A stretch of 64,000 nucleotides of DNA from Parabacteroides goldsteinii DSM 19448 = WAL 12034 (GCF_000969835.1 NZ_KQ033914.1:195909-259908); one strand, 5' to 3'. Shown: positions 8,477-17,412, counted from the stretch's first letter. Notes: generated by a model not told the origin, from the letters alone. Program-made: numbers and translations.

Positions 8477-9054
8477 TGAAGCAGATTCTGTCCGGCATGG
8501 TTTTCTTTTATATCCTGTTGTGCTGTGTGTCTTGTACGGAATATACACCGAAACCGCGTGGTTATTTCCGTATCGAGCCGCCTCAGGCACGTTATCAGGT
8601 GTTGCCTCTGGACAGTTTGCCCTACTCATTCAATGTTTCTCAGTTGGCTATTGTCGAGCTGCCGGAGATTGGAAGTCCTGAAGGATGGATCAATTTGTCT
8701 TATCCTTCATTGGGTGTAAAGATTTATTGCAGTTACTTACCCGTCACCCGTTCTACTTTGCAAATAGCAGAGAATGAGTCGCGTTCCCTGGTTTCCCGCC
8801 AGGCGAAGCAGGCGAAAGCGGTAAAGGAACAAGCCTATAGCAACCCGGATGAACGGGTGTATGGCTCTCTTTTCCTGTTGGATGGGGAGTCTGCTTCTCC
8901 TGTACAGTTTATGCTGACCGACAGTGCCTCGAACTTCTTTCGGGGTGCTTTATATTATGATTGTGTACCGAATGCCGATTCGTTGGCACCGGTTACAGAT
9001 TATCTGAGAAAAGATATTATCGAGTTGATACAATCCTTTAGCTGGAAAAAGTAA
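8476..9054 (+). CDS. gldD: GldD-type lipoprotein
   Basis: The 192-residue protein begins with a lipoprotein signal peptide whose lipobox is LLCCVSC. It continues with the family sequence YTPKPRGYFRIEPPQARYQ, INLSYPSLGVKIYCSY and a C-terminal TDYLRKDIIELIQSFSW. GldD and GldE genes are neighbours across Bacteroidetes; GldD is an envelope lipoprotein of unknown biochemical role, essential for gliding in Flavobacterium. The ATG at 8476 overlaps the last base of the gldE stop, indicating translational coupling; a GTG one codon upstream is an alternative start. The next gene overlaps by one base as well. Confidence 0.9.
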   Translation: MKQILSGMVFFYILLCCVSCTEYTPKPRGYFRIEPPQARYQVLPLDSLPYSFNVSQLAIVELPEIGSPEGWINLSYPSLGVKIYCSYLPVTRSTLQIAENESRSLVSRQAKQAKAVKEQAYSNPDERVYGSLFLLDGESASPVQFMLTDSASNFFRGALYYDCVPNADSLAPVTDYLRKDIIELIQSFSWKK

Positions 9055-9698
9055 TGCCTGTCCTGTTTAAATACACAGAGCCGTTGTTGGGTGTCTGGAA
9101 GATTGAAGAAAGTTCGGAAGAATTGCTGTCGATGCTGGAACAGTCATCCGAATATCTCCCTTTCCTGCAACAGATAAAAACAGAAAAACGTCGTCAGGAA
9201 TGGCTGGCGTCTCGTGTTCTCCTGAAAGAGTTGGCGGGAGAGGAGTTGCTGATCGCTTATCATGACGATGGCGCTCCTTACTTACCTGATTCATCCTTAT
9301 CACTGAGCATTTCCCATACGAATGGCTATGCGGCAGTGTTGTTGCAGGAGCAGGGGGCTGCTGGTATAGATATAGAATACCGTTCCGACCGGGTATTAAA
9401 GATACGTAGCCGTTTTATGTCTCCGGAAGAGAATGCGTCGGTCGGTCCAGATTATGAAACAGAACATCTGCTTGTCCACTGGTGTGCCAAGGAGGCTTTA
9501 TTCAAGATGATCCGGCAACAGGATGTTGACTTTATAGAACATCTGCATGTGGAGCCGTTTACTTATACCGGTTTCGGAGAGCTTTGGGCGTTTGAAACCC
9601 GGACTCCCGAACGAAAGTCGTATGTTCTGAGCTATAAAGTATTTCCGGAGTTTGTTCTTGTTTATAGTATCCCTTCCTGCTTTGGCAATCCGGAATAG
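9054..9698 (+). CDS. 4'-phosphopantetheinyl transferase superfamily protein
   Basis: The 214-residue protein is of Sfp type. The magnesium- and CoA-binding motif GIDIEYRSDRVLKI is near residue 102, and the second signature HWCAKEALFKM is near residue 142. Such enzymes transfer the phosphopantetheine arm of CoA to acyl, peptidyl or aryl carrier proteins. The start ATG overlaps the gldD stop (TAATG), so the gene belongs to the gldE-gldD operon; the same trio occurs in other Bacteroidales. No polyketide or non-ribosomal peptide genes are in the window, so the carrier-protein partner cannot be named. Confidence 0.9.
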   Translation: MPVLFKYTEPLLGVWKIEESSEELLSMLEQSSEYLPFLQQIKTEKRRQEWLASRVLLKELAGEELLIAYHDDGAPYLPDSSLSLSISHTNGYAAVLLQEQGAAGIDIEYRSDRVLKIRSRFMSPEENASVGPDYETEHLLVHWCAKEALFKMIRQQDVDFIEHLHVEPFTYTGFGELWAFETRTPERKSYVLSYKVFPEFVLVYSIPSCFGNPE

Positions 9699-9823
9699 AG
9701 AGGTTGTTTTTATCCGTTCGCAACATTCTACCGATAGCTTTGTTCTAAATGATAGAGAAGTATATTTATATAAATTGTTGAGTAAATAATAAAACAGGTG
9801 TATTATATATTAGGAGAAAAGTG

Positions 9824-9886
9824 TATCATAATATATGATATTTTATTTTCATAATATATGCGATTCTAATATCATAATATATGATA
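9824..9886. repeat. Three-copy array of a palindromic element, 23-bp period
   Basis: TATCATAATATATGATA occurs exactly at 9824-9840 and 9870-9886; its arms TATCATA and TATGATA are perfect reverse complements around ATA. A core copy, TCATAATATATG, lies between them at 9849-9860. The cores start at 9826, 9849 and 9872, exactly 23 bases apart. The array lies in the 249-base gap before the AsmA-like gene, ending 61 bases upstream of its start. It could be an operator array or a structured RNA element. Confidence 0.8.
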
Positions 9887-9947
9887 CTGTGATCCGCAAT
9901 AAGGGAACACGATGTTACTATGTCAACGATATAGATAGGGAAAGGAT

Positions 9948-12900
9948 ATGGGACGGAACAAGAAGATCATAAAATACATTTTCCCGGCAATAGGATTGCT
10001 GGCGGTGCTTCTGACTGTCCTGAACCTGTATCTGAGCAACCGCCTGGAAAGATATTTGAAAGTAGAACTGAGCCGGCGTACCGCTGAGGCTACGGACGGA
10101 TTCTATAATCTTTCTTTTGATGATCTTTCGATCGGTTTTGTGAAAGGGGAACTGAAGATCGAAGGCATCAGGCTGATGCCCGATTCAACTGTGTTTCAAC
10201 AGTGGAAAGCTATTGACAGCCTTCCCCGTACTTATGTGAAAGCGGAGATCGGCATGATAGATTTCAAAGGTGTAAACCTTACCTGGCGGTGGAGTTATAA
10301 GGAATTGCATTTTAATACGTTTGAAATAAAAGACCCACGGATAGAAGTTTTTGATTCTTATTATTCGGGGCGTGTGGAGAAAAAGGTCCGGCATGCCGAT
10401 ACCAAATCATTGTATGAAGTAATCTCTCCTTATATAAATGTGTTGAGCGTACGGACACTGAACCTGTCGAACGCCAGCGTATCCTATACCGTCGAGAATC
10501 CTGTGACACCGATCGTCTATGGGCTTGATGATGTCAGCTTCCGCGCTTACGGTTTTCTGTTGGATAAGAACTCGTCACAGAGCGGAAAGTTACTCTATTG
10601 CGATAACTTTGAATTTGTGACGAACCAACCGCAGACGCTGCTAGCCAATAACGACTTTCTCCTTAAAACAGACAGCATAAAACTCAGTACGCAGGATTCG
10701 ATTATTTATATAGAGAAGATACGATTGATTCCGCAGGATAGTTTATGGACGGAGACAAAACAACGTCCGGACAGCTATGTCGATGCACAGGTCCGGACAG
10801 TGGAAGTCAACGGAATCCGTTTTAAGCGGGAGGATGCGCTGAATTATCTGACAGCCCGTTCTTTTGAAATATCTTCGTCGGACATTCAGGTATTTAATCT
10901 GGCCGCTAATGCCCCGGCAGCGAAAACTCCGGCAGATAATGCAACAAAGATCGATACGGATTCTTTGGTACAGGCTTTATCTTTATACGATATTATATCG
11001 CCGGTATTGCATAGCGTTTCCATCCGAACAATTGGAATCGATGCTGCCAGGGTCACTTATTCGCAAGCCGTAAAAGATTCAGTGGAAGTCTATAAACTGG
11101 ATAACTTCAATTTCCGGGCAAACGACTTCCTGGTTGATTCGGTTTCGGAAGAGAAGCATGGTTTGTGGTATTCCCGTAGTTTCGCCTTTGAAGCAACCGG
11201 CATCAGCGGGGAGATGACGGCACGTAACCACCGTTTCGATATTGCCCGTATGGCATTGGATACGGAGTCCGGCGATTTCAATATAGAGAAAATCCGCCTG
11301 AAGCCTATAAAAGTAAATTCCCGGAAAGACTATATGTCTGGTAGCATTGACACAATCGGTATCAGGGGATTGCTTTATGATAAAGGGATCAGTGCCGACC
11401 TTTTCAAGATAGACCATCCGGTTATCTATTATTATAAATCCCCGTCTTATGCGAAGAAAAGCAAGGAAACGAAGCTGCCGGTAAATCCGAGGGCGGATGT
11501 GGAAAGTATTCTGAACCCGTTATTGCAATATTTGTCTATTAAACGGATCAATCTGAATCATGCGTACGTAACATTGAATGACAGAAGCGTTCCTGATCCT
11601 ATAATCTATAAGCTGAAGGATTTCAATTTCTATGCTACCCGCTTCCTGGTGGACGACAGTACGAACCGGAGTGGAGGGCTGTTCTTTGCCTGTGATCATT
11701 TTGGTTTCAGTTTCAAAGACTTCGACAATTATTTGCCGGGAAAAGCCTACCGTCTGTCTGTCCGGAAAGGTAATTTCTCTACGGCAAAAGGCATATTGGG
11801 GTTACAGGACGTGAAACTGCTCCCGCAAGACTCTTTATGGCAAATGGGAACAAATTCATATTTTCGTATAGAGACTCCGATGATTTATGCAACCGGTTTG
11901 AACCGTCTGCCAGAGAATTTGCTTCAGCGCCTGGATGCTACTTCGCTGCATGTCGAATCACCCGATATTCGCATGATGAAAAAAGACGGAAGTCTGTTAC
12001 AGGTATCACTTCAGGACTTGGGTATCGATAAAGTCGTGTGGGACAGTTTGCATTTTTCTGTCGGTTCAATAAATCTATCTGATCCGGTTGTCAGTTATCA
12101 GGCCGGGACTTCTCCCGATACGATAAAGACAAAAAAGAAATCTCCCGCTGTCCTGTCGGATGATATTTATGAGGCTGTCGGTCGGTTTACACCTGACCTT
12201 TCACTGGGAAAACTGACAGTCTCCAATGCTGTATGGAATCGTGATACGGCAAACCTGTTTCTTGAAGGACTGCATGTCAATGTCAGGAACCGGACATTCG
12301 GGCTGAAGACTGTCCGGTTCGAAACCAAAGACCTGGCATTCCCGTTGGATAATGGTTTTTATACATTGAAGATAGGAAAAGTCAATCTGAATAATACCGA
12401 TCTGAATCTGGAAGATATCCATTTGGTTTCTGCCTATCCGAAAATGGAATTTGCTTACCGGCAGCCAAAGCATCAGGATTGGTTTGATGTCAAGGTCGGC
12501 CGGTTGGGATTGTCGGGAATCGATTTGCCGGCTTACTTCTCGGAGAAAGTGGTCCGGATAAAAAATGTAGAGGTTGACAATGCCGAACTTCAGAATTTCA
12601 AGAACCAACAGATTGCCGTGCCCCGCCGTATCGTACCGATGATCTATTCCGGTTTGCAGAAGGCACCGGTGAAAATGGCTATCGACAGTCTCCGTGTAAA
12701 TAACTTTTCCGTTGTCTACGAAGAATTGTCAAAGAAAGGGATACAACCGGGTAAACTGTTTTTCACGGAAATGAACGGGAAATTCTCCGGCTTTACCAAT
12801 GTCGTTTCCTATCCGGACCAGTATATCCGTCTGGATGCAAACGGTAAATTAATGGGGAAAGGATATTTTACCGCTACCTGGCAGCTTCCGGTCGATTCCC

Positions 12901-13448
12901 TGAACGATCGTTTCCTGCTGGATGCGCATATGGAGGACTTTGATCTGACTGCATTGAACCAACTGATCACGCCGCTTGCCTTTGCTAAAGTGGAGAGTGG
13001 CAAGCTGGTCGACTTTACATTCAGTACTGAAGCCTCCACTAAAGGTGCCACTGTCGATATGCTATTTCTTTACAGGGATCTGAAGGCTGAAATAATGAAA
13101 GAGAAAAACGGGGAAGTGATCGATAATAAATTCCTGTCGCGTTTGGCTAACCTGGTGCTGAAACATGATAATCCCGACCATCCGGAACAGGGAACATACA
13201 GGCCCCGTCATTCTCATCTGACGATAGAACGTGACCCGTATCATTCTACATTTAATTATCTGTGGCAAATTCTTCGTCCGGCATTGACTGAGTCGGTCGG
13301 TGTTTCTAAAAAGGTGCAGGATGTTGCCAAAGGAGTCTCCGGCTTCTTTACAAAAGTGAAGAATTTCTTCCATCCCGGAAAGAAAAAGCAACAAAAGCAG
13401 CCTGTATCCGGACAAAATGAACCGGCAGGTGAACTAATTCCCGAATAA
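9948..13448 (+). CDS. Giant AsmA/TamB-like envelope protein with three internal repeats
   Basis: The 1166-residue protein has one N-terminal membrane anchor at about residues 9-28 and a long periplasmic part rich in short beta strands. A module of about 180 residues recurs three times, beginning near residues 192, 383 and 555: each has a D-F-N-F-x-A or similar strand, then F(L/V)-L/V-D, an aromatic stretch, and ends in EKIRLIPQDSLW, EKIRLKPI or QDVKLLPQDSLW. The C-terminal region (LTALNQLITPLAFAKVESGK, then VDMLFLYRDLKAEI) resembles the AsmA C-terminal pattern. AsmA/TamB proteins bridge the envelope and move phospholipids or assist outer-membrane proteins. Here that is a structural inference, not a specific family match. 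The gene is apparently monocistronic, with a hairpin after it. Confidence 0.65.
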   Translation: MGRNKKIIKYIFPAIGLLAVLLTVLNLYLSNRLERYLKVELSRRTAEATDGFYNLSFDDLSIGFVKGELKIEGIRLMPDSTVFQQWKAIDSLPRTYVKAEIGMIDFKGVNLTWRWSYKELHFNTFEIKDPRIEVFDSYYSGRVEKKVRHADTKSLYEVISPYINVLSVRTLNLSNASVSYTVENPVTPIVYGLDDVSFRAYGFLLDKNSSQSGKLLYCDNFEFVTNQPQTLLANNDFLLKTDSIKLSTQDSIIYIEKIRLIPQDSLWTETKQRPDSYVDAQVRTVEVNGIRFKREDALNYLTARSFEISSSDIQVFNLAANAPAAKTPADNATKIDTDSLVQALSLYDIISPVLHSVSIRTIGIDAARVTYSQAVKDSVEVYKLDNFNFRANDFLVDSVSEEKHGLWYSRSFAFEATGISGEMTARNHRFDIARMALDTESGDFNIEKIRLKPIKVNSRKDYMSGSIDTIGIRGLLYDKGISADLFKIDHPVIYYYKSPSYAKKSKETKLPVNPRADVESILNPLLQYLSIKRINLNHAYVTLNDRSVPDPIIYKLKDFNFYATRFLVDDSTNRSGGLFFACDHFGFSFKDFDNYLPGKAYRLSVRKGNFSTAKGILGLQDVKLLPQDSLWQMGTNSYFRIETPMIYATGLNRLPENLLQRLDATSLHVESPDIRMMKKDGSLLQVSLQDLGIDKVVWDSLHFSVGSINLSDPVVSYQAGTSPDTIKTKKKSPAVLSDDIYEAVGRFTPDLSLGKLTVSNAVWNRDTANLFLEGLHVNVRNRTFGLKTVRFETKDLAFPLDNGFYTLKIGKVNLNNTDLNLEDIHLVSAYPKMEFAYRQPKHQDWFDVKVGRLGLSGIDLPAYFSEKVVRIKNVEVDNAELQNFKNQQIAVPRRIVPMIYSGLQKAPVKMAIDSLRVNNFSVVYEELSKKGIQPGKLFFTEMNGKFSGFTNVVSYPDQYIRLDANGKLMGKGYFTATWQLPVDSLNDRFLLDAHMEDFDLTALNQLITPLAFAKVESGKLVDFTFSTEASTKGATVDMLFLYRDLKAEIMKEKNGEVIDNKFLSRLANLVLKHDNPDHPEQGTYRPRHSHLTIERDPYHSTFNYLWQILRPALTESVGVSKKVQDVAKGVSGFFTKVKNFFHPGKKKQQKQPVSGQNEPAGELIPE

Positions 13449-13452
13449 ACTG

Positions 13453-13488
13453 TTTTATCTATAACAGGGTGTTGTTTTGTAGATAAAA
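13453..13488 (+). terminator. Weak hairpin after the AsmA-like gene
   Basis: TTTTATCTA at 13453-13461 pairs with TAGATAAAA at 13480-13488 and is followed by an A-rich stretch rather than a T-run. It may be a weak terminator in the 48-base gap before the next gene. Confidence 0.4.
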
Positions 13489-13496
13489 AATAAATT

Positions 13497-13763
13497 ATGG
13501 AATATGATATTGTTCACCATCCGGAGAAATATCGCTTTGAAATAAAGCAGGATGGTTTAACTGCCTTTGTGCAGTACAGGCTTGTTGGTAATAATCTGGA
13601 TATTATTCACACAATAGTTCCGGTTCCTCTGGAAGGTCAGGGAATAGCCGCTTCACTGGTGAAAGCGACTTTTGACTACGCAATAGAAAATCAATTGAAA
13701 CCCCGGGCTGTCTGTTCTTATGCAGTTGCCTGGCTAAAAAGACATCAGGAATATGCAAAATAA
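13497..13763 (+). CDS. Small GNAT-fold N-acetyltransferase (YidJ type)
   Basis: The 88-residue protein matches the small GCN5-related acetyltransferase family Acetyltransf_CG (PF14542). It has an N-terminal strand pair (RFEIKQDGLTAFVQYRL), the acetyl-CoA-binding loop VPLEGQGIAASLVKATFDYA and the C-terminal AVCSYAVAWLKRHQEY, where the Cys/Tyr region is conserved. The substrate of this family is not established. It lies downstream of the AsmA-like gene and converges with a pentapeptide-repeat gene 16 bases away. Confidence 0.88.
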   Translation: MEYDIVHHPEKYRFEIKQDGLTAFVQYRLVGNNLDIIHTIVPVPLEGQGIAASLVKATFDYAIENQLKPRAVCSYAVAWLKRHQEYAK

Positions 13764-13778
13764 CGAATTTGAAGAAGA

Positions 13779-14425
13779 TTATCCTTTAATTGTAACACCC
13801 AGCAGATGGGCTAATTCCAATGCTTGTAAAGAGGTGACTGTTGCTCCGCGTAATTCACAGCCGATGATAGGACTTATCCGGATGCCGGATATGTCGCAGC
13901 TACTGAAGTCGACACCTTTTAAAGATGTACGGTAAAACTCAGCTTCCTTGAGATCACTCTCATGAAAGTTCACGCTGGCATACTGACCGTTCTCAAAGGA
14001 ACTGTTTCGCAGGTCGCATCGGTCGAAACTGACATATTTCAGTTTACTCATGCTCAGATTGAGGTATTCTGCCTTGCAGTTGCTGAAAACAATATGGTTT
14101 AGCGCTGATTCGGAAAAGTTTGTCCCGATCAGTTTGCATTCGACAAATTCGATACGGTGAAAACCGGAACCGGAGAAATTCATATTAGACAGGTCGCAGT
14201 TCTTGAAGATGATATCACAGAACTGCGATTTTTTATGCCGCAACCGATCAGTATGCTGTTTGTAAACAGGCAGTCCTGCATACTCATATTTTCCGTTTTA
14301 AATTCGAATACTCTTTGATTCCTGAAAGAATATTCCGCCAGGTCTTCTCCCGGTTGCAGGAGCATTTCATCGAGTGTACAGTCTTCTTTTAATACTTTAG
14401 TTATCCGGGGTGCAGTGATCTTCAT
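13779..14425 (-). pseudogene. Pentapeptide-repeat protein with a -1 frameshift in an A6 run
   Basis: Translation starts at 14425 (MKITAPRITKVLKEDCTL) and shows the first A(D/N)LxF-like pentapeptide coils (MSMQDCLFTNSILIGCG), then leaves the repeat pattern. The repeat resumes in another frame (KKSQFCDIIFKNCDLSNMNF) and continues for over 20 coils to 13779. The total length is 647 bases, one short of 216 codons. The shift falls at six As on the coding strand (14229-14234); a seventh A would restore one frame reading GIKKSQF. Pentapeptide-repeat proteins fold as a right-handed beta-helix, some protecting topoisomerases; the function here is unknown. The gene is inactivated unless the run slips during transcription or the base is an assembly error. 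Confidence 0.85.
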
Positions 14426-14597
14426 CTTTTATATTATTTTTGAGCGGGTAAAGATAACGATTTAGATCCGTATTTTATGAAACCGGTGTCGATATCGTTT
14501 TATCCCTTGCAGAAATATTCTTATTTCGGTTGCATAATAATCGTTACATTTGTACTGTAATCGTTCCTGTTGAACGAATTAAAAAATAATATGGTTT

Positions 14598-14987
14598 ATG
14601 GAAGATAAAAAGAACGGATACAAAAGCAAACATTATGATTTCCCGACTAAACGTTATTGTCAGACGCTGGACCTGAAAGATGATCCGGAGTTAATCAAAG
14701 AATACAGGAAAAGACATGGGCAGGAATGTTACTGGCCCGAAATAGGCGAGGGGATTAAAAGCGTCGGAATCCTGGAGATGGAAATTTATCTGTGCGGGAA
14801 CCGTTTGTTCATGATCGTGGAAACACCGCTTGATTTTGATTGGGATACGGCATTCAGCCGTCTCGCCGGTTTACCCCGTCAGGCTGAGTGGGAAGAATAT
14901 ATGTCTGTTTTTCAACAGGCTGACCCGGGTGCCAGTTCCGCAGAGAAATGGCAGTTGATGGAACGTATCTTTCATGTGTATGAATAG
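14598..14987 (+). CDS. L-rhamnose mutarotase family protein
   Basis: The 129-residue protein has the RhaM family layout (PF05336): an early RYCQTLDLKDDPELIKEYRK strand-helix unit, WPEIGEGIKSVGILEMEIYL, LFMIVETPLDFDWDTAFS and a C-terminal QAEWEEYMSVFQQ helix. These enzymes interconvert alpha and beta anomers of L-rhamnose; Bacteroidales carry several homologues, some probably acting on other sugars such as fucose. No rhamnose pathway gene is adjacent. The gene stands alone, divergent from the broken pentapeptide gene. Confidence 0.85.
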   Translation: MEDKKNGYKSKHYDFPTKRYCQTLDLKDDPELIKEYRKRHGQECYWPEIGEGIKSVGILEMEIYLCGNRLFMIVETPLDFDWDTAFSRLAGLPRQAEWEEYMSVFQQADPGASSAEKWQLMERIFHVYE

Positions 14988-15048
14988 CTTATAATTTGTT
15001 TTTATACATGACGGAAGTCTGTCCTGTATATCTTTTGAAAAGGCGATA

Positions 15049-15195
15049 TCAGGTGAAGATTTGTCTGATCTGGCCGTCAGCGATTAGCATGTCCATAATA
15101 GGAGAGCCGTTTACTTTGGTTTTCATGATTCCTTTTTTATAGGATTCGCATTGTAGTGCCAGAGGGATACCTCCCGAAAGTTCTATCTCATTTCT
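15049..15195 (-). pseudogene. Possible 3' gene remnant (48 codons)
   Basis: Between rhaM-like and L,D-transpeptidase genes the minus strand holds an open stretch with protein-like composition: ELSGGIPLALQCESYKK followed by VNGSPIMDMLIADGQIRQIF and a stop. It is closed upstream by a TAA and has no good start codon. It looks like the end of a larger protein, but the family was not recognised. Low confidence. Confidence 0.3.
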
Positions 15196-15219
15196 TTATC
15201 CGTTTGCAAGATAGGGTTT

Positions 15220-15909
15220 TTACATAGAAGCAACCTGCCGTTTGGATAGGATGGGGCTGTAAGCCAGATAATTCTTATTGTTAGCATAAATAAAAAGCAG
15301 GGAACCGCCTTTTATCGTGTTGATAATAGGCTTGCTTACAGCCTGTGGCAGGGCCGGACAGCCGAAACTGCGTCCCAGGCGGCCGGATGAAGCAATTACG
15401 GAAGGATTGGAGTAAGCAGCTCCGTGGATAACGATCGCCCGTTCTTTGGCGCGGTCGTTGATCCCTTTTTCCAATCCGTTCAGGACAAGTGAGTAACCGT
15501 TCTTTCCCTGATAGGTGTTTTCTGTCAGGAAGAACCCCAGTGAACTTTTGAGGGAACCGTTCTCGTTGGAAAAGGAGGTGGCATAATTCCCTCCGCTATT
15601 CTTTCCGTGTGATACCAGCGAAGAGAATAATAATTTTTTATGCCTCATGTCGAATACATAAAAACGCTCTTCGGTCGAAGGCTTACTGAAATCGACCAGT
15701 GTAAGGATCTCTTTCGTTTTATCTTCGATTTTATGGTATCCGGTGATTGCTTGTTCGAATGCCTCAAAGTTTACCACCCCATCCAGTTGCATCTCCTGGT
15801 ACAACTGCCGGCAGCTTGAAACTTCATGGATGACCGGTTCCGTACTTCTCATTTTTGAGAAGTTTACTGGGATAAACAATAGGAACAGATAGATGAAAAC
15901 TTTGTGCAT
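15220..15909 (-). CDS. Murein L,D-transpeptidase catalytic-domain protein (YkuD_2 type)
   Basis: The 229-residue secreted protein starts with a signal peptide (MHKVFIYLFLLFIPV). It carries the YkuD_2 (PF13645) domain: FYVFDMRHKKLLFSSLVSHG at about residues 83-102, the catalytic histidine in AIVIHGAAY and the nucleophile in SFGCPALP, Cys184. The fold is that of L,D-transpeptidases, which form 3-3 peptidoglycan cross-links or anchor proteins in the periplasm, although activity has rarely been shown for this subgroup. It lies 33 bases downstream of a second, unrelated-family L,D-transpeptidase gene on the same strand, a probable two-gene operon. Confidence 0.9.
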   Translation of the reverse strand: MHKVFIYLFLLFIPVNFSKMRSTEPVIHEVSSCRQLYQEMQLDGVVNFEAFEQAITGYHKIEDKTKEILTLVDFSKPSTEERFYVFDMRHKKLLFSSLVSHGKNSGGNYATSFSNENGSLKSSLGFFLTENTYQGKNGYSLVLNGLEKGINDRAKERAIVIHGAAYSNPSVIASSGRLGRSFGCPALPQAVSKPIINTIKGGSLLFIYANNKNYLAYSPILSKRQVASM

Positions 15910-15942
15910 GTCTGTGTGAATCAGACTGCAAAGTTAGAATTT

Positions 15943-16947
15943 TTAATCGAAAACAAAAACAAGAGTCTCATAAACCGGTGCCCAGTCGTAGATGAATTTA
16001 GCATGTGAAGTGGCATTCCTGACACACATATGGGAGCGGGGAGTGGTTCCCAACGTCGAACTGTATTCGATCAGTGACTTGCGCGGAGCATTGACGGGTA
16101 CCCCGTGGATATACCCCCCGTTTGTGAAGCGGCTGGCATACGGAGCAAAGCCTCCTGTCTCCGTGGTACCGTCCACCAGATAGATCATGCGGGGTTTCTT
16201 TTCCTGGATAATATATACTCCGGGAGGCGTTTCCTGGGCATAGGGTGGCCTGTGCAGTCCGGTTGTAGCCGGGTTCATGCTTCTGACCAGCCATTTGTCG
16301 CCTTCCTGTTCCAGTGTCGCGATATTCTGATTCCGGGTATCTACAAAGACAGCTTTTTTGAAGACGATCGTATCAGGAATCGTCTGGATATATTTTTTAG
16401 GGATCATCCACTCTTTTCCGGTGTGCACGGAAGCAACCCTGGTGAAATTCGTATAGTCTTCCAGGTGTTTTACCAGGGCACCGTCCCTGCCGTAGAGTTC
16501 GGGCACCGCAGTGTCTGTTGTCAGGTAGAGCGGTATTCCCTGGAAGCGTTCGACGCCCAGCGAGTCGGCTATACGGCGGTATGAATCTCTGTGATAGTTT
16601 TTTACCAATGGCGCTTCCCCGTTTTTATTCCTGTAATTCTGGAGGATCGCCCAGGTGGCCGGTTCTTTCTGGATGGATTCGAGCCAGGCAAGGCGCTCCT
16701 TTATCTTTTCCCACTGGAACTCCCGTGTCGTATCTTTATACGGATAAGTATCTTCCAGAGTATGCTGGTCGTAAAGCAATTCCTTTTCAATGATTATTTC
16801 TTTAGGGACAGTATCTATTATTTCCGCTACTTCTACAGTCGCAGAGTCTGGTGCAGGTTGTCCGTCAGTAATCGGCTTATCCGTTTTGCCGGTACAGAAA
16901 CTCAGCAGAATAAGGCAAAATACCGGAAGTATAGCAGTTTTCTTCAT
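15943..16947 (-). CDS. L,D-transpeptidase lipoprotein (YkuD family)
   Basis: The 334-residue protein begins with a lipoprotein signal (lipobox LLSFC, Cys at about residue 18). The catalytic YkuD domain (PF03734) occupies the C-terminal 150 residues: GVYIIQEKKPRMIYL, the conserved YIHGVPVN and the nucleophile motif SHMCVRNA with Cys308. This enzyme class builds meso-DAP 3-3 cross-links in the periplasm. The N-terminal 180 residues include a SLGVERFQGIPLYL segment and may bind peptidoglycan. It is first in a two-gene unit with the YkuD_2 protein at 15220-15909. Confidence 0.92.
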   Translation of the reverse strand: MKKTAILPVFCLILLSFCTGKTDKPITDGQPAPDSATVEVAEIIDTVPKEIIIEKELLYDQHTLEDTYPYKDTTREFQWEKIKERLAWLESIQKEPATWAILQNYRNKNGEAPLVKNYHRDSYRRIADSLGVERFQGIPLYLTTDTAVPELYGRDGALVKHLEDYTNFTRVASVHTGKEWMIPKKYIQTIPDTIVFKKAVFVDTRNQNIATLEQEGDKWLVRSMNPATTGLHRPPYAQETPPGVYIIQEKKPRMIYLVDGTTETGGFAPYASRFTNGGYIHGVPVNAPRKSLIEYSSTLGTTPRSHMCVRNATSHAKFIYDWAPVYETLVFVFD

Positions 16948-17011
16948 CCCAATTATCTTTTTTGTGAATATACGGTTTTTTATTGGAATACCGACAAATC
17001 CTGACAGGAAA

Positions 17012-17045
17012 AGAGGTTATCCCAAACCGGAATAACCTCTCCACT
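17012..17045. terminator. Terminator between ferredoxin gene and L,D-transpeptidase operon
   Basis: AGAGGTTAT at 17012-17020 pairs with ATAACCTCT at 17032-17040. On the minus strand the stem is followed by TTTT, which suits the end of the ferredoxin transcript. Confidence 0.7.
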
Positions 17046-17079
17046 TTTTACTCTGTAAAACGTGAGTGGTCCTCCTCAC

Positions 17080-17268
17080 TTAATCATATTTAATAACGCT
17101 GACCGGACAGCTTTCGGCTGCTTCTTTGATCTCTTCCTCGTAATCGTTGAAGTCTACTCCCTCGTTTACGCGGGAACGATCCGTCACATGAAAAACCTCC
17201 GGGCAGATGCCTTCGCAAGTACCGCAAGCGATACAGTCTTCTTCTATCCAAACACTTTTAATAGCCAT
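17080..17268 (-). CDS. Single-cluster 4Fe-4S ferredoxin
   Basis: The 62-residue protein carries cysteines in CIACGTCEGICP and a distal ESCPVSVIKYD, the pattern of a single 4Fe-4S cluster with an acidic helix (DFNDYEEEIKEAAE) between, as in ferredoxins of 60-65 residues. It is a small cytoplasmic electron carrier whose partner cannot be told from context; the nearby genes are cell-wall enzymes and pruA. It appears monocistronic and has its own terminator. Confidence 0.92.
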   Translation of the reverse strand: MAIKSVWIEEDCIACGTCEGICPEVFHVTDRSRVNEGVDFNDYEEEIKEAAESCPVSVIKYD

Positions 17269-17383
17269 AGTTTCTATACCTTTAAGATGATTATATTTTA
17301 ATAACAGCTATGGATGGGAAAATGTTGATATATACCATATACCAAAGTGTTTCTAATTAAAACTAATTTAACTCTTTACTCAC

Positions 17384-17412
17384 TTTGTTTTAAAATTATT
17401 TTACTACGTTTA
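17384..17412 (+). promoter_or_regulatory. Candidate promoter for pruA
   Basis: TTTG at 17384-17387 and TACGTTTA at 17405-17412 resemble -33 and -7 elements, with 17 bases between and one mismatch in the -7 box. They lie about 50 bases upstream of the pruA start. Confidence 0.35.

Noticed and set aside
15998..17035. Several plus-strand open frames opposite the L,D-transpeptidase gene
   Set aside because: They are shadows of the minus-strand gene, with unlikely composition and no domain.
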